A stretch of DNA of 64,000 nucleotides from assembly GCA_964393275.1 (NCBI GenBank), contig CAYMTA010000010.1, forward strand, positions 1-64,000, written 5' to 3'. Positions 37,428 through 44,872 of this stretch are shown piece after piece; within the stretch, counting starts at the first letter, position 1; each line of letters opens with the position of its first letter. The translations under genes were made by a program, and so were the position numbers. This DNA is from SLRI01 sp964393275. GTDB lineage: Bacteria > Pseudomonadota > Alphaproteobacteria > Geminicoccales > Geminicoccaceae. The notes under the pieces were generated by a model, which did not search any database, was not told the DNA's origin, and saw nothing but the letters and a program-made list of their open reading frames with translations.

Positions 37428-39033
37428 AGGGGTTCTCGACCGGCCGGGCACCCATTGGCGGATCGAGAAGGCCGACCGGGCAGCCCTCCTGATCGATGGC
37501 GCCGCCTATTTCCGCGCGCTGGCCCATGCCATGGAGCAGGCCTGCCGCTCGATCGTCATCCTCGGCTGGGATCTGCGGAGCGATCTCCTGCTCGACCCCA
37601 AGGGGTCGACCGAGACCCTGGCGGCCCGGGTGAACCGCCTGCTTCAGGCGAAGGCGGGGCTGCATGTCCGGATACTGATCTGGGACTGGCCGATGGTGCT
37701 CGCCGCCGACCGCGAGCTTCTGCCGCAATGGGGATTCGGCCCCCTGCAGGATCGGCTGGACTTCGTCCTCGACGACGAGATCCCGGTCGGCGCCGCGCAC
37801 CACGAGAAGCTGGTCGTCATCGACGACCGGCTCGCCTTCGTCGGCGGCATCGATCTCACCGCCGGCCGCTGGGACACGCCGGAGCATCACCCGGGCAACC
37901 TGCGCCGCCAGGGGGCGGACAGCGACCCGGGGCGCCGACCGTTCCACGATGTCATGCTGATGGTCGAGGGCCCGCTGGCCTCCGCCTTGAGCGAGCTCGC
38001 CGCCGAGCGCTGGCTGCGGGCGACCGGCCACCACCCCGCGTCCGGCGCGGCGGAGCCGGATGCGCCGGGCGATGCCGGGCTCTGGCCCGAGGGGGTCGAG
38101 GCGGACATCGAGGATGTAGCGGCCGCCATCGCCCGCACCCGCCCCGAGATGCCCGGCTTCGCCGCCGTGCGCGAGATCGAGACGTTCTTTCTTGCCGCCA
38201 TCGCCCAGGCGGAACGGCTCGTCTACATCGAGAACCAGTATCTCACCGTGCCCGCGGTGGCGCGCGGCCTGGCCCGGCGGCTGCGGGACGTTCCCGGCCT
38301 CGAGGTGGTGATCGTGACCCCCGAGGCCTGCGAAGGGCCGCTCGAGACCGTGGTGATGGATGCCGGCCGCAAGATCTTCAAGGCCCGGCTCGAAGCCGCC
38401 TCCACCGACCGGGTCCGCGTGCTGACCGCCCAGAGCCACGGCGTCGCGGTCAACATCCATGCCAAGCTGATGGCCATCGACGATCGCCTGTTCACCGTCG
38501 GCAGCGCCAATCTCGCCAACCGCTCGATGGGCGTCGACACCGAGACCAACATCGTCATCGAGCGGCCCGACGCCGACCCGGTCATCCGGAGCTGGCGGCA
38601 CCGGCTGCTCGCCGAGCATCTGGGCCGGGAGCCGGACGAGGTTGCCGCCTGCGAGGCGGAGCTCGGCTCGACCATCGCCATGATCGAGCGGCTCTCCGAC
38701 CGCCGTGCCGCGCACCATCTGGCACCGCTCGTGCTCGAGGATCGACCGATACCGGAGCCGATCTCGGACCTCATCGATGTGACCGAGTATGCCGACCCGC
38801 CCGAGCCAATCATCGGCTCGCAACTCCTCGTCGAGCTCGGCCTGCCGAAGCGCAATCGCGACCTGCGCCGCTGGCTCGGCCGTGGCGCCGGCCTCCTGGG
38901 GCTGGCCGTGCTGCTCGCCTGGCTGCTCGGTGGCAGCGGGTTCCTCGACAACTGGCTCATCATCGCCGCCGGAACCATCCTCGTCCTCGGCTGGGTGGTC
39001 GGCGAGCGGCCCTGGCGCCTGGAGCGGTTCTGA
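37414..39033 (+). CDS. Phospholipase D-like protein with C-terminal membrane anchor
   Basis: A 539-residue PLD superfamily protein with two HKD motifs: HHEKLVVIDD (His130, Lys132, Asp137) and HAKLMAIDD (His349, Lys351, Asp356). This is the full active-site pair expected of a phosphatidyltransferase or phospholipase. Two hydrophobic segments at about residues 490-528 anchor it to the membrane. Related proteins often carry a larger VTT/DedA domain there, which is missing here. It overlaps DUF4432 by 14 bp and its stop overlaps the next start (TGATG), so it is co-translated with an EEP-type hydrolase. Phospholipid head-group hydrolysis is the likely role; the substrate is unknown. Confidence 0.9.
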   Translation: MACAEGVLDRPGTHWRIEKADRAALLIDGAAYFRALAHAMEQACRSIVILGWDLRSDLLLDPKGSTETLAARVNRLLQAKAGLHVRILIWDWPMVLAADRELLPQWGFGPLQDRLDFVLDDEIPVGAAHHEKLVVIDDRLAFVGGIDLTAGRWDTPEHHPGNLRRQGADSDPGRRPFHDVMLMVEGPLASALSELAAERWLRATGHHPASGAAEPDAPGDAGLWPEGVEADIEDVAAAIARTRPEMPGFAAVREIETFFLAAIAQAERLVYIENQYLTVPAVARGLARRLRDVPGLEVVIVTPEACEGPLETVVMDAGRKIFKARLEAASTDRVRVLTAQSHGVAVNIHAKLMAIDDRLFTVGSANLANRSMGVDTETNIVIERPDADPVIRSWRHRLLAEHLGREPDEVAACEAELGSTIAMIERLSDRRAAHHLAPLVLEDRPIPEPISDLIDVTEYADPPEPIIGSQLLVELGLPKRNRDLRRWLGRGAGLLGLAVLLAWLLGGSGFLDNWLIIAAGTILVLGWVVGERPWRLERF

Positions 39034-39938
39034 TGCGGGTCGTGACCTACAACATCCATGGTGCTGTCGGGCTGGACCGGCGGCGCCGGCCGGAGCGCAT
39101 CGCCGAGGTGCTGCAGAGCCTCGACGCCGACATCATCGGGCTGCAGGAGGTCGAAGGCCGGCGCAGCCGCAGCCGTGTCGACCAGGCGCGCCTCATCGCC
39201 GAATCGCTCGGCTACAACCTGATCGCCGGCCCGCTCCTGCTCGAGGACGCGGATGGCTACGGCGGCGGCTACGGCAACGTGCTGCTCTCGCGCCATCCGG
39301 TGCTCGAGGCCGAGCGGCGGATCTACCAGCGCCCGGGCAGCCAGACCCGGGGCCTGCTCGACACCGTGGTGGCGCATCCGCGCCTCGGCCGCCTGCGGGT
39401 CATCGTCACCCATCTCGAGGTGCGCAACCACCGCGTCCGCTCGACTCAGCTGCGCGAGCTCGAGAGCCTCCTGGCCGACGGGCCGGAGGGGCCGGCGGTG
39501 CTGATGGGCGATCTCAATGAGTGGTGGAGCCGGCGCCACGCGCTGCGCTCGCTCGACCGCACGGTCACCTTCCTCCATTCGCCGGCCACCTTCCCGGCCC
39601 GCCTGCCGATCCTCAGGCTCGACCGGATCGCGGTCAAGGCGCTGCGCTCGACCGACCACGACGGCTTCGCGCGGCGGATCGACAACCCGCTCACCCGCAT
39701 CGCCTCCGATCACCTGCCGCTGGTCGCCGACCTCGAGCCGCTCGAGGCCCTGCCGGCGCCACGGCTGGAGGATCGGGCGCCGGACGAGGATCAGGCGAGC
39801 GACAGCTCCTCCTTGCACTCGACGCCGATGGCCCCGCAGGCGGCCTCGAGCTCGGCGAAGGCGGCGTCGATGGCCGCCACGTCGTCGCCGCGAAAGACGA
39901 TGCTGGTGCCGGGCTTGTCCATCCGGAAGAAGGGATAG
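39033..39938 (+). CDS. Endonuclease/exonuclease/phosphatase (EEP) family protein
   Basis: The EEP domain covers residues about 1-245: VVTYNIHGAVG, LQEVEGR with the metal-binding Glu, VLMGDLNEWW and ASDHLPLVADL with the catalytic Asp-His. Such enzymes hydrolyse phosphodiesters in lipids, nucleotides or DNA. The start overlaps the PLD-like stop (TGATG). No stop codon occurs until 39938, so the last ~50 residues (Ser/Ala rich, non-conserved) are read from DNA that also encodes, on the other strand, the end of the CinA-N-like gene. A stop may have been lost. Confidence 0.88.
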   Translation: MRVVTYNIHGAVGLDRRRRPERIAEVLQSLDADIIGLQEVEGRRSRSRVDQARLIAESLGYNLIAGPLLLEDADGYGGGYGNVLLSRHPVLEAERRIYQRPGSQTRGLLDTVVAHPRLGRLRVIVTHLEVRNHRVRSTQLRELESLLADGPEGPAVLMGDLNEWWSRRHALRSLDRTVTFLHSPATFPARLPILRLDRIAVKALRSTDHDGFARRIDNPLTRIASDHLPLVADLEPLEALPAPRLEDRAPDEDQASDSSSLHSTPMAPQAASSSAKAASMAATSSPRKTMLVPGLSIRKKG

Positions 39939-40564
39939 CTGCCGATGTCGATCATCGGGTAGCGGTTCTGGATGGCGGCGAGCGTTTCCGCCATGTCGCC
40001 CTCGCCCTTGAAGACGACGAGCGTGCGGGCATGCACCAGCGCCCCGCCGACCAGCCGGGGCTTCAGGATATCGAGCATCGCCTGCATGATCTTCGGCACG
40101 CCCGCCAGGACGTGCACGTTCTCGACGATGAAGCCGGGGGCGACGCTCACCGGGTTGTCGATCAAGGTGGCACCCTCGGGCGTCTCGGCCATCTTCAGGC
40201 GTGCCTCGGTCAGCTTCTCCGGCGGATAGAAGGCGCGCAGGCGCCGCTCGGCCTCGGGATGGCGGATGAGCTTGCGTTCGAACGCCCTGGCGATCGAGCC
40301 GGCGGTGATGTCGTCGTGGGTCGGGCCGATGCCGCCCGTGGTGAAGAGATAGTCCACCTTGACGCGCATCGCGTTGACCGCCTCGACGATCTCGGCCTCG
40401 ATGTCGGGAATGACCCGCGCCTCGACCAGCCTGATGCCGATCTGGCCCAGAAAGGTCGCGAGATAGGCGAGATTGGCATCGGTCGTGCGGCCGGAGAGGA
40501 TCTCGTTGCCGATGATCAGGAGGCCGGCCGTCACCTTCCTGCCCTGCTCGCCGCCAGTCGCCAT
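39791..40564 (-). CDS. Molybdopterin-binding domain protein (CinA N-terminal-like)
   Basis: A 257-residue protein with the MoCF_biosynth fold seen in MoaB/MogA and the N-terminal half of CinA: GLLIIGNEILSGRTTDAN at the start, FTTGGIGPTHDDITAG around residue 75, then PVSVAPGF. The C-terminal amidase part of CinA is absent, as in many stand-alone alphaproteobacterial relatives, often annotated competence/damage-inducible protein A. The exact reaction is not established. Its 3' end overlaps the convergent EEP gene by 148 bp. It is divergent from sfsA. Confidence 0.88.
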   Translation of the reverse strand: MATGGEQGRKVTAGLLIIGNEILSGRTTDANLAYLATFLGQIGIRLVEARVIPDIEAEIVEAVNAMRVKVDYLFTTGGIGPTHDDITAGSIARAFERKLIRHPEAERRLRAFYPPEKLTEARLKMAETPEGATLIDNPVSVAPGFIVENVHVLAGVPKIMQAMLDILKPRLVGGALVHARTLVVFKGEGDMAETLAAIQNRYPMIDIGSYPFFRMDKPGTSIVFRGDDVAAIDAAFAELEAACGAIGVECKEELSLA

Positions 40565-40578
40565 GGCCCTTCCTTCCC

Positions 40579-41301
40579 TTGCTGCCCGACCCGGATATAG
40601 CGCCCTTGAACCTGCCCGTCCCCCTGCATCGCGCCACGCTGGTGCGCCGCTACAAGCGCTTTCTCGCCGACGTGACCATGGAGGATGGCGAGGCGGTCAC
40701 GGCGCACATCGCCGATCCCGGCCGCCTGCCGGGCCTCGCCGTGCCGGGCGCCGCCGTCTGGCTCTCGCGCAGCGGCGACCCGCGGCGCAAGCTGGCGCAC
40801 CGCGTCGAGCTGGTCCAGACGCCGGATGGCCTCGTCGGGCTGGATACGGGCAGCGCCAACCGGCTGGTGGCGGAAGCGCTCGCCCTCGGCCGGCTACCCG
40901 GGCTCGAGGGCTGGGCCGTGGCCGCGCGGGAGCCCCGGCTCGGGCTCGGCACGCGCCTCGATTTCGCGCTCCGCGCGAGCGACGGCCGCGGCGGCTTCCT
41001 CGAGGTCAAGAACGCGACCTGGCGCCGCGGCGCCGTCGCCGCCTTTCCCGATGCCGTCACGGCCCGCGGCACGCGCCACCTCCAGACACTCGCAGCACTC
41101 GCCGCCGCCGGCACGCCGGCCTTCCTGCTCTTCGTCTGCCAGCGCGCCGACGTCGAGGCGCTCACCATCGCCGCCGACATCGACCCGGCCTACGCGGCCG
41201 CCTTCGAGACGGCCCGGAGAGCGGGTGTCGTCATGCTCGCCTGCCGTTGCAAACTCAACCATTGCGCGATATCTATCACCGAGGGCATCCCCATCGTCTG
41301 A
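40579..41301 (+). CDS. sfsA: DNA/RNA nuclease SfsA
   Basis: A protein of up to 240 residues of the SfsA family: RRYKRFLADV, IADPGRLPGL, LDFAL, FLEVKNATWRRG with the nuclease-type E-x-K, AAFPDAVTARGTRHL and FVCQRADVEAL. No ATG precedes the conserved region; the TTG at 40579 is used, with the TTG at 40606 (231 residues, close to the E. coli length) as a good alternative. Neither has a strong ribosome site. The family was first linked to sugar-fermentation stimulation and later to nuclease activity. Confidence 0.92.
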   Translation: MLPDPDIAPLNLPVPLHRATLVRRYKRFLADVTMEDGEAVTAHIADPGRLPGLAVPGAAVWLSRSGDPRRKLAHRVELVQTPDGLVGLDTGSANRLVAEALALGRLPGLEGWAVAAREPRLGLGTRLDFALRASDGRGGFLEVKNATWRRGAVAAFPDAVTARGTRHLQTLAALAAAGTPAFLLFVCQRADVEALTIAADIDPAYAAAFETARRAGVVMLACRCKLNHCAISITEGIPIV

Positions 41302-41339
41302 CCGCGTCGGGCCAAGTCCGACGCGCCTGCGGGAGCATC

Positions 41340-42344
41340 GTGACGGTGACCGACATCAAGGCCCTCGAGCTCGAGCTGCAGCGCCATGCGCTCACCCTGA
41401 GCGAGCGACCGGAGACGCCGCAGCCCTACCATGTCGCCGGCGACACCTTCCGCCACAAGGAGCATCTGCGCCGGGCCGGCGGGGTGTGGAGCCGCTTCGA
41501 CCAGGCCTGGCGCTTTCCCACCCGCACCCATCTCGAGGCGCTGGTCGATCTGCTGAACGGCAAGGCCATGGCACCGGGCCTGGCCGAGGCGGCGGCCGGC
41601 TTCAGCGCCGATTCCGGCCGTGACCGGGGGTCGAACGGCGGCAAATGGGGCGACAAGCACTATCACGGCCATCGCGAGCGGCTGCGCGGCCGCTTCCTGG
41701 AGGCCGGCCCCGAAGCGCTCGCCGACTACGAGCTGCTCGAGCTCCTGCTCTTCTTCTCCGTCTGGCGGCGCGACACCAAGCCCCTCGCCAAGCAGCTCCT
41801 CGAGCGCTTCGGCGGGCTCGGCGGCGTGCTCGCCGCCGACCCGGCCCGGTTTCGCGACATCCCCGAGCTCGCCGCCGGCGGCGAGGAGGACCTGAAGTTC
41901 ACCACGGTGCTGCTCAAGGCGCTGCAGGCGGCACTGGCCCGCGTGCTCAAGGAGGAGATCAAGGGCCGCCCGGTGATCGCGTCCTGGGCCAGCCTGATCG
42001 AGTACCTGCAGGTCGTGATGACCCACGAGCCGGCCGAGCATTTCCGCATTCTCTTCCTCGACAAGAAGAACATCCTGATCAAGGACGAGGTGCAGAGCCG
42101 CGGCACCGTCGACCACACACCCCTCTACCCCCGCGAGGTGGTCAAGCGCGCCCTCGAGCTCGCCGCCTCCGCCATCATCATGGTCCACAACCACCCCTCG
42201 GGCGACCCCACCCCGTCCAGGCCCGACATCGAGATGACCCGCCAGGTCGTGACCGCCCTCGCCGCCGTGCACATCACCGTCCACGACCACGTCATCGTCG
42301 GCAAGAACCGCCACACCAGCTTCAAGTCGAGCGGGTTGATTTGA
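41340..42344 (+). CDS. radC: RadC family JAB-domain protein
   Basis: A 334-residue protein. The C-terminal RadC/JAMM domain (from about residue 205) has the metal-site motif VHNHPSGDPTPSRPD. The middle has the helix-hairpin-helix-like UPF0758 region (YELLELLLFF, LAKQLLERFGGL). The extra N-terminal part (residues 1-100) is less conserved. It starts at a GTG. The once-presumed DNA-repair role is not supported by later work; many RadC proteins are linked to mobile elements. The last 84 bp, including the stop, are duplicated at 44091-44174. Confidence 0.93.
   Translation: MTVTDIKALELELQRHALTLSERPETPQPYHVAGDTFRHKEHLRRAGGVWSRFDQAWRFPTRTHLEALVDLLNGKAMAPGLAEAAAGFSADSGRDRGSNGGKWGDKHYHGHRERLRGRFLEAGPEALADYELLELLLFFSVWRRDTKPLAKQLLERFGGLGGVLAADPARFRDIPELAAGGEEDLKFTTVLLKALQAALARVLKEEIKGRPVIASWASLIEYLQVVMTHEPAEHFRILFLDKKNILIKDEVQSRGTVDHTPLYPREVVKRALELAASAIIMVHNHPSGDPTPSRPDIEMTRQVVTALAAVHITVHDHVIVGKNRHTSFKSSGLI
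42261..42344 (+). repeat. Left copy of the 84-bp radC-tail direct repeat (attL-like)
   Basis: The last 28 codons of radC, stop included. Aligned without gaps to 44091-44174 there are two mismatches (positions 42336 and 42341); the first 75 bp are identical. Similarity stops abruptly at 42261 on the left. This is the size and placement expected of an attachment site in a gene 3' end. Confidence 0.85.
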
Positions 42345-42354
42345 AGGCAAAGAC

Positions 42355-42376
42355 GCAGGGAGGCCGGCCTCCCTGC
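42355..42376. terminator. Perfect 22-bp palindrome after radC
   Basis: GCAGGGAGGCC followed directly by its reverse complement, 10 bp past the radC stop, then CACCCACCTTTATTT. It could act as a weak terminator for radC or as a protein-binding palindrome at the island edge. Confidence 0.5.
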
Positions 42377-42631
42377 ACCCACCTTTATTTCGGATCGGTG
42401 AGGCGCTTCTTCAGCTCAGCGGACGTCGCTGCATCCGCAAGCGCAAGTTGACGACCGGACCGGCTATCGGTAAATGAGTCTCGCGGATCGGAAAAGCACA
42501 TCCTTCCTAAGAGCGTTCGCCCGCTCTTTGGCCCCAGCGAAAGCGTTGCGCGGCACCCCCAACCCGTTTGCTTGCAAAGCGGTTAGAGTCGGAATAACTC
42601 TGGTGCAATAGGCTGAGACGGATTTCTCTCG
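42377..42631. other. Intergenic stretch with short minus-strand frames
   Basis: On the minus strand an ATG frame of 38 codons (42385-42501) and an overlapping open frame ending at 42464 both look protein-like at their ends (for example AELKKRLTDPK and VLFRSARLIYR). Neither has a credible ribosome site or full length. They may be 3' fragments of genes cut off when the island formed. Confidence 0.25.
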
Positions 42632-42898
42632 ATGACCCTTTATCGAACAAAGGACGATATCGAAATCATTCGAAACGAAGTTAATAAGCGCGGTCGGGAC
42701 AGCATACCTTGGCTACAGGACCAGATTCGCCGTGGATGTATTGACGGCATAAGGCTTCCGGCTGCTCAAAAGGTTTTACAAGATCATGAGACTTCCGAAC
42801 GGCCGCTTGACTGGTTCGAAGCCAAGCCAAACTTCTTTGGATTTTCTTTTGATCTGAAGGCTGCATTATCCGCTCTCCGCAAGAGTCTACGTCGTTGA
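42632..42898 (+). CDS. Hypothetical protein, AT-rich island gene
   Basis: An 88-residue soluble, charged protein (MTLYRTKDDIEIIRNEVNKR at the start, ending in the basic SALRKSLRR). No motif is recognised. Its GC content and codon use (many AAT, AAA, TTT) differ sharply from neighbours, which suggests recent transfer. The stop overlaps the TTG start of the next gene (TTGA), so the pair is probably translated together. A two-gene module such as toxin-antitoxin or membrane defence is possible but unproven. Confidence 0.55.
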   Translation: MTLYRTKDDIEIIRNEVNKRGRDSIPWLQDQIRRGCIDGIRLPAAQKVLQDHETSERPLDWFEAKPNFFGFSFDLKAALSALRKSLRR

Positions 42899-43209
42899 AT
42901 TTCTTCAGAATATTTGCATTAAGCATCTTTGGTTTATATTTGGCCATCGGCGCGGTTTTTGCTTTTTCCGGCTTCTTGTCTAATTTAACTTATGCCGCCT
43001 TTCATATGCCCTCAATTTTTGAAATGGGCTTTTCCAATTTTATGTTCGTAGTGTTTTTTCAAATGCTTCGCGTCATCCTTTCTCTTCTCCGCTTTGTCAC
43101 ATGGCCTCTTGTTGTTTATAGCTGGTTAAGCGGACATGCTTCTTTCATGGAAATGTTCTTTGCACCGTGGGCTTCTCCCGCACCAATGGCGGACACTCCA
43201 GTTTATTGA
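42895..43209 (+). CDS. Hypothetical small membrane protein, AT-rich island gene
   Basis: A 104-residue protein with two hydrophobic segments, about residues 5-27 (FALSIFGLYLAIGAVFAFSG) and 48-78 (MFVVFFQMLRVILSLLRFV). It starts at a TTG that overlaps the upstream stop. No family is recognised. Composition matches the upstream gene and not the host. The coupling and the soluble/membrane pairing suggest that the two products act together. Confidence 0.55.
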   Translation: MNFFRIFALSIFGLYLAIGAVFAFSGFLSNLTYAAFHMPSIFEMGFSNFMFVVFFQMLRVILSLLRFVTWPLVVYSWLSGHASFMEMFFAPWASPAPMADTPVY

Positions 43210-43372
43210 ACAGAAACGCCTTATTCCAAAGAAGCGACCGCAACCTCCGGCTGAATCTGTCGCTCCTCCACAGCCCGCCCCCGGTGGATAATTACTTCTC
43301 TTGTGAAATAATAATATTCCTATATCATGTACAAACTCGTTCATGAATCCGATCTTTTACTTTTATGCGGGT
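43210..43372. other. AT-rich intergenic stretch, no gene seen
   Basis: Low-complexity AT-rich DNA with the string AAATAATAATATTCC and no protein-like frame. It leads into the hairpin and tandem repeat that follow. Confidence 0.3.
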
Positions 43373-43394
43373 TAAAGGGGACACGTCCCTTTTT
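43373..43394 (+). terminator. Hairpin with T-run (AAAGGGGAC-AC-GTCCCTTTTT type)
   Basis: Left arm TTAAAGGGGAC, centre AC, right arm GTCCCTTTTTAA: an imperfect stem ending in five T on the plus strand and A on the other. It could terminate the two island genes. Similar AAAGGGGAC strings recur at 43470 and 61331. Confidence 0.45.
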
Positions 43395-43400
43395 AAAACT

Positions 43401-43452
43401 TGGGAATTCGGGTCCACGAGACTCTTTGGGAATTCGGGTCCACGAGACTCTT
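43401..43452. repeat. 26-bp perfect tandem repeat, two copies
   Basis: Identical units at 43401-43426 and 43427-43452, each starting TGGGAATTCGGGTCCACGAG. It lies between two GGGGAC-type strings in the island. There are only two copies and no spacer, so it is not a CRISPR. Confidence 0.8.
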
Positions 43453-43611
43453 TTAACCCTTTGTTGCGAAAGGGGACGCCTGTGTTCCTAATCAGCAGCG
43501 TCCTCGATTTCCCCCACTCCGCATTCGACTAAAACCGCTTGGCGCAGCGCCGCCGGCCGTCCTACGCTCACCATGGCCCCGACCCCACTCGACCCATCCG
43601 GAGCGTTCGCC

Positions 43612-44037
43612 ATGACCCTGCTCGACCCTGGCCGGATTGCCGTCGTCAAGCCCGGCGGCACCTATGTGGGCAAGCAGGGCTTCACCTACGGTGCGGGTGC
43701 GTCGGCCGAGACGGTGGGGGCCGCGAAGATCTGCATGAACGTGCTGCCCATGCCGCCGGGCGCCAGGGCCAGGGCGCACTACCACGAGGGCATCGAGACC
43801 ATCGCCTACCTGCTCGAGGGCCGTTGCACGGTCCGCTACGGCCAGCACCTGGAGCACAGGGTCGAGCTCACGGCCGGCGAGCAGGGCTTCGTGCCTGCCG
43901 ACCTGCCGCACGCGCCGTGCAACGACAGCGGCGCTCCCTGCGTCTGACTCGTGGTGCATTCATCCGGCAGCGACCAGGACGGCATCGTGATGCTGCCGGA
44001 GCTCGACGAAATCCTGGCCAGGGAGGCGAGTGCCTGA
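43612..44037 (+). pseudogene. Cupin domain protein interrupted by an in-frame TGA
   Basis: A small cupin with the metal-site motif AHYHEGIETIAYLLEG near residue 60 and FVPADLPHAPCN near 105. A TGA at 43945-43947 stops it after GAPCV, but the same frame continues with LVVHSSGSDQDGIVMLPELD to a TGA at 44035-44037. That tail is exactly what cupins of this type have at their C-terminus. I therefore read it as a nonsense mutation in a 141-codon gene. The ATG at 43612 has GGAG upstream; 43573 is an alternative. It is GC-rich, unlike the neighbouring island genes. Confidence 0.65.
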
Positions 44038-44090
44038 CGGGCACGCCCTTGATCGGCCTCCGTAGCCGTTGGCCAAAGGCGACGGTCAAT

Positions 44091-44174
44091 GCCGCCGTGC
44101 ACATCACCGTCCACGACCACGTCATCGTCGGCAAGAACCGCCACACCAGCTTCAAGTCGAGCGGGCTGATCTGA
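44091..44174 (+). repeat. Right copy of the radC-tail direct repeat (attR-like)
   Basis: 82 of 84 bases match 42261-42344, including the stop. It encodes the radC C-terminus (HITVHDHVIVGKNRHTSF) without any upstream radC sequence. It is not a functional gene. Confidence 0.85.
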
Positions 44175-44264
44175 GCCCCTTCATTCGTCTTGCCGGCCAT
44201 TCGCGGCGACAGTAGCGTGATGCCGGTCGAATGTGCGGCTGGTGTCCTCGGTGGAGTATCGGTG

Positions 44265-44864
44265 ATGCCGTTGCAGGTGATCGGCGCCGGTTTCGGGAGA
44301 ACCGGGACGGACTCGATGCGCACGGCCCTGAACATGCTGGGCGTGGGCCCCACCCATCACATGCTGGAGCTCTCGGATCGCCCCGAGCTGTACAAGCTCT
44401 GGATCGAGCTGGCGCACGGGGCGGAGCCGGACTGGGAGGCGCTCTTCGACGGCTATCGCGCCTGCATGGACTGGCCGTCCGCCTATTACTGGCGCGAGCT
44501 GATCGAGCTCAATCCCGAAGCGAAGGTGATCCTCACCTGGCGCTCGGCCGGGAGCTGGTGGACGAGCTTCGAGAGCACCATCCTGAAGGTCTGGCGCTGG
44601 CCCATCGAGAAGTCGCCGCTGATTCACTGGGTCGGCGACGAGGTGTTCGGCGGCCGGCCGGACGACCGGGCGAACGCGATCGCCGTCTACGAGGCGCATG
44701 TCGAGGAGGTGAAGGCGACGGTCCCCGCCGACCGGCTCCTGGTCCACCGGCTCGGCGACGGCTGGGCGCCGCTCTGCGCCCATCTCGGCGTGCCGGTGCC
44801 GGAGGCACCCTACCCGAGCCGCAACTCGACCGCCGAGCTGCGGACGCGCATGAACCTGGAGTGA
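44265..44864 (+). CDS. Sulfotransferase family protein
   Basis: A 199-residue protein of the Sulfotransfer_4 type. The N-terminal VIGAGFGRTGTDSMRTAL is the PAPS 5'-phosphosulfate-binding loop, and VILTWRSAGSWWTSF corresponds to the 3'-phosphate region. The ATG at 44265 is preceded by GGAG and lies directly before the loop. Related proteins transfer sulfate or bind nucleotides; the acceptor is unknown. It is the first gene beyond the radC-tail repeat and has host-like GC content. Confidence 0.85.
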   Translation: MPLQVIGAGFGRTGTDSMRTALNMLGVGPTHHMLELSDRPELYKLWIELAHGAEPDWEALFDGYRACMDWPSAYYWRELIELNPEAKVILTWRSAGSWWTSFESTILKVWRWPIEKSPLIHWVGDEVFGGRPDDRANAIAVYEAHVEEVKATVPADRLLVHRLGDGWAPLCAHLGVPVPEAPYPSRNSTAELRTRMNLE

Positions 44865-44872
44865 ACGAGGGC

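Larger units (their letters stand above)
42345..44174. mobile_element. Candidate small integrated island at the radC 3' end
   Basis: About 1.75 kb of mostly foreign-looking DNA lies between two direct copies of the radC tail, so radC stays intact on the left and a displaced tail remains on the right. The core (about 42.6-43.5 kb) is far richer in AT than its surroundings. It holds two coupled small genes, a 26-bp tandem repeat and GGGGAC-type hairpins; a GC-rich cupin relic follows. No integrase or transposase is present, so it would be a non-autonomous element or a deletion remnant. Confidence 0.5.

Noticed and set aside
43401..43452. CRISPR array at the 26-bp repeats
   Set aside because: Only two directly adjacent units, no spacers and no cas genes.
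43945..43947. TGA in the cupin read as selenocysteine
   Set aside because: No selenocysteine genes are seen, the position is not catalytic in cupins, and a plain nonsense change explains it.
42345..44174. Insertion sequence with transposase in the radC island
   Set aside because: No transposase or integrase frame and no terminal inverted repeats; the flanks are direct repeats.
44265..44864. Sulfotransferase as part of a sulfur system with the 2.4 kb sulfatase
   Set aside because: The two genes are 40 kb apart with unrelated neighbours; a link would be guesswork.
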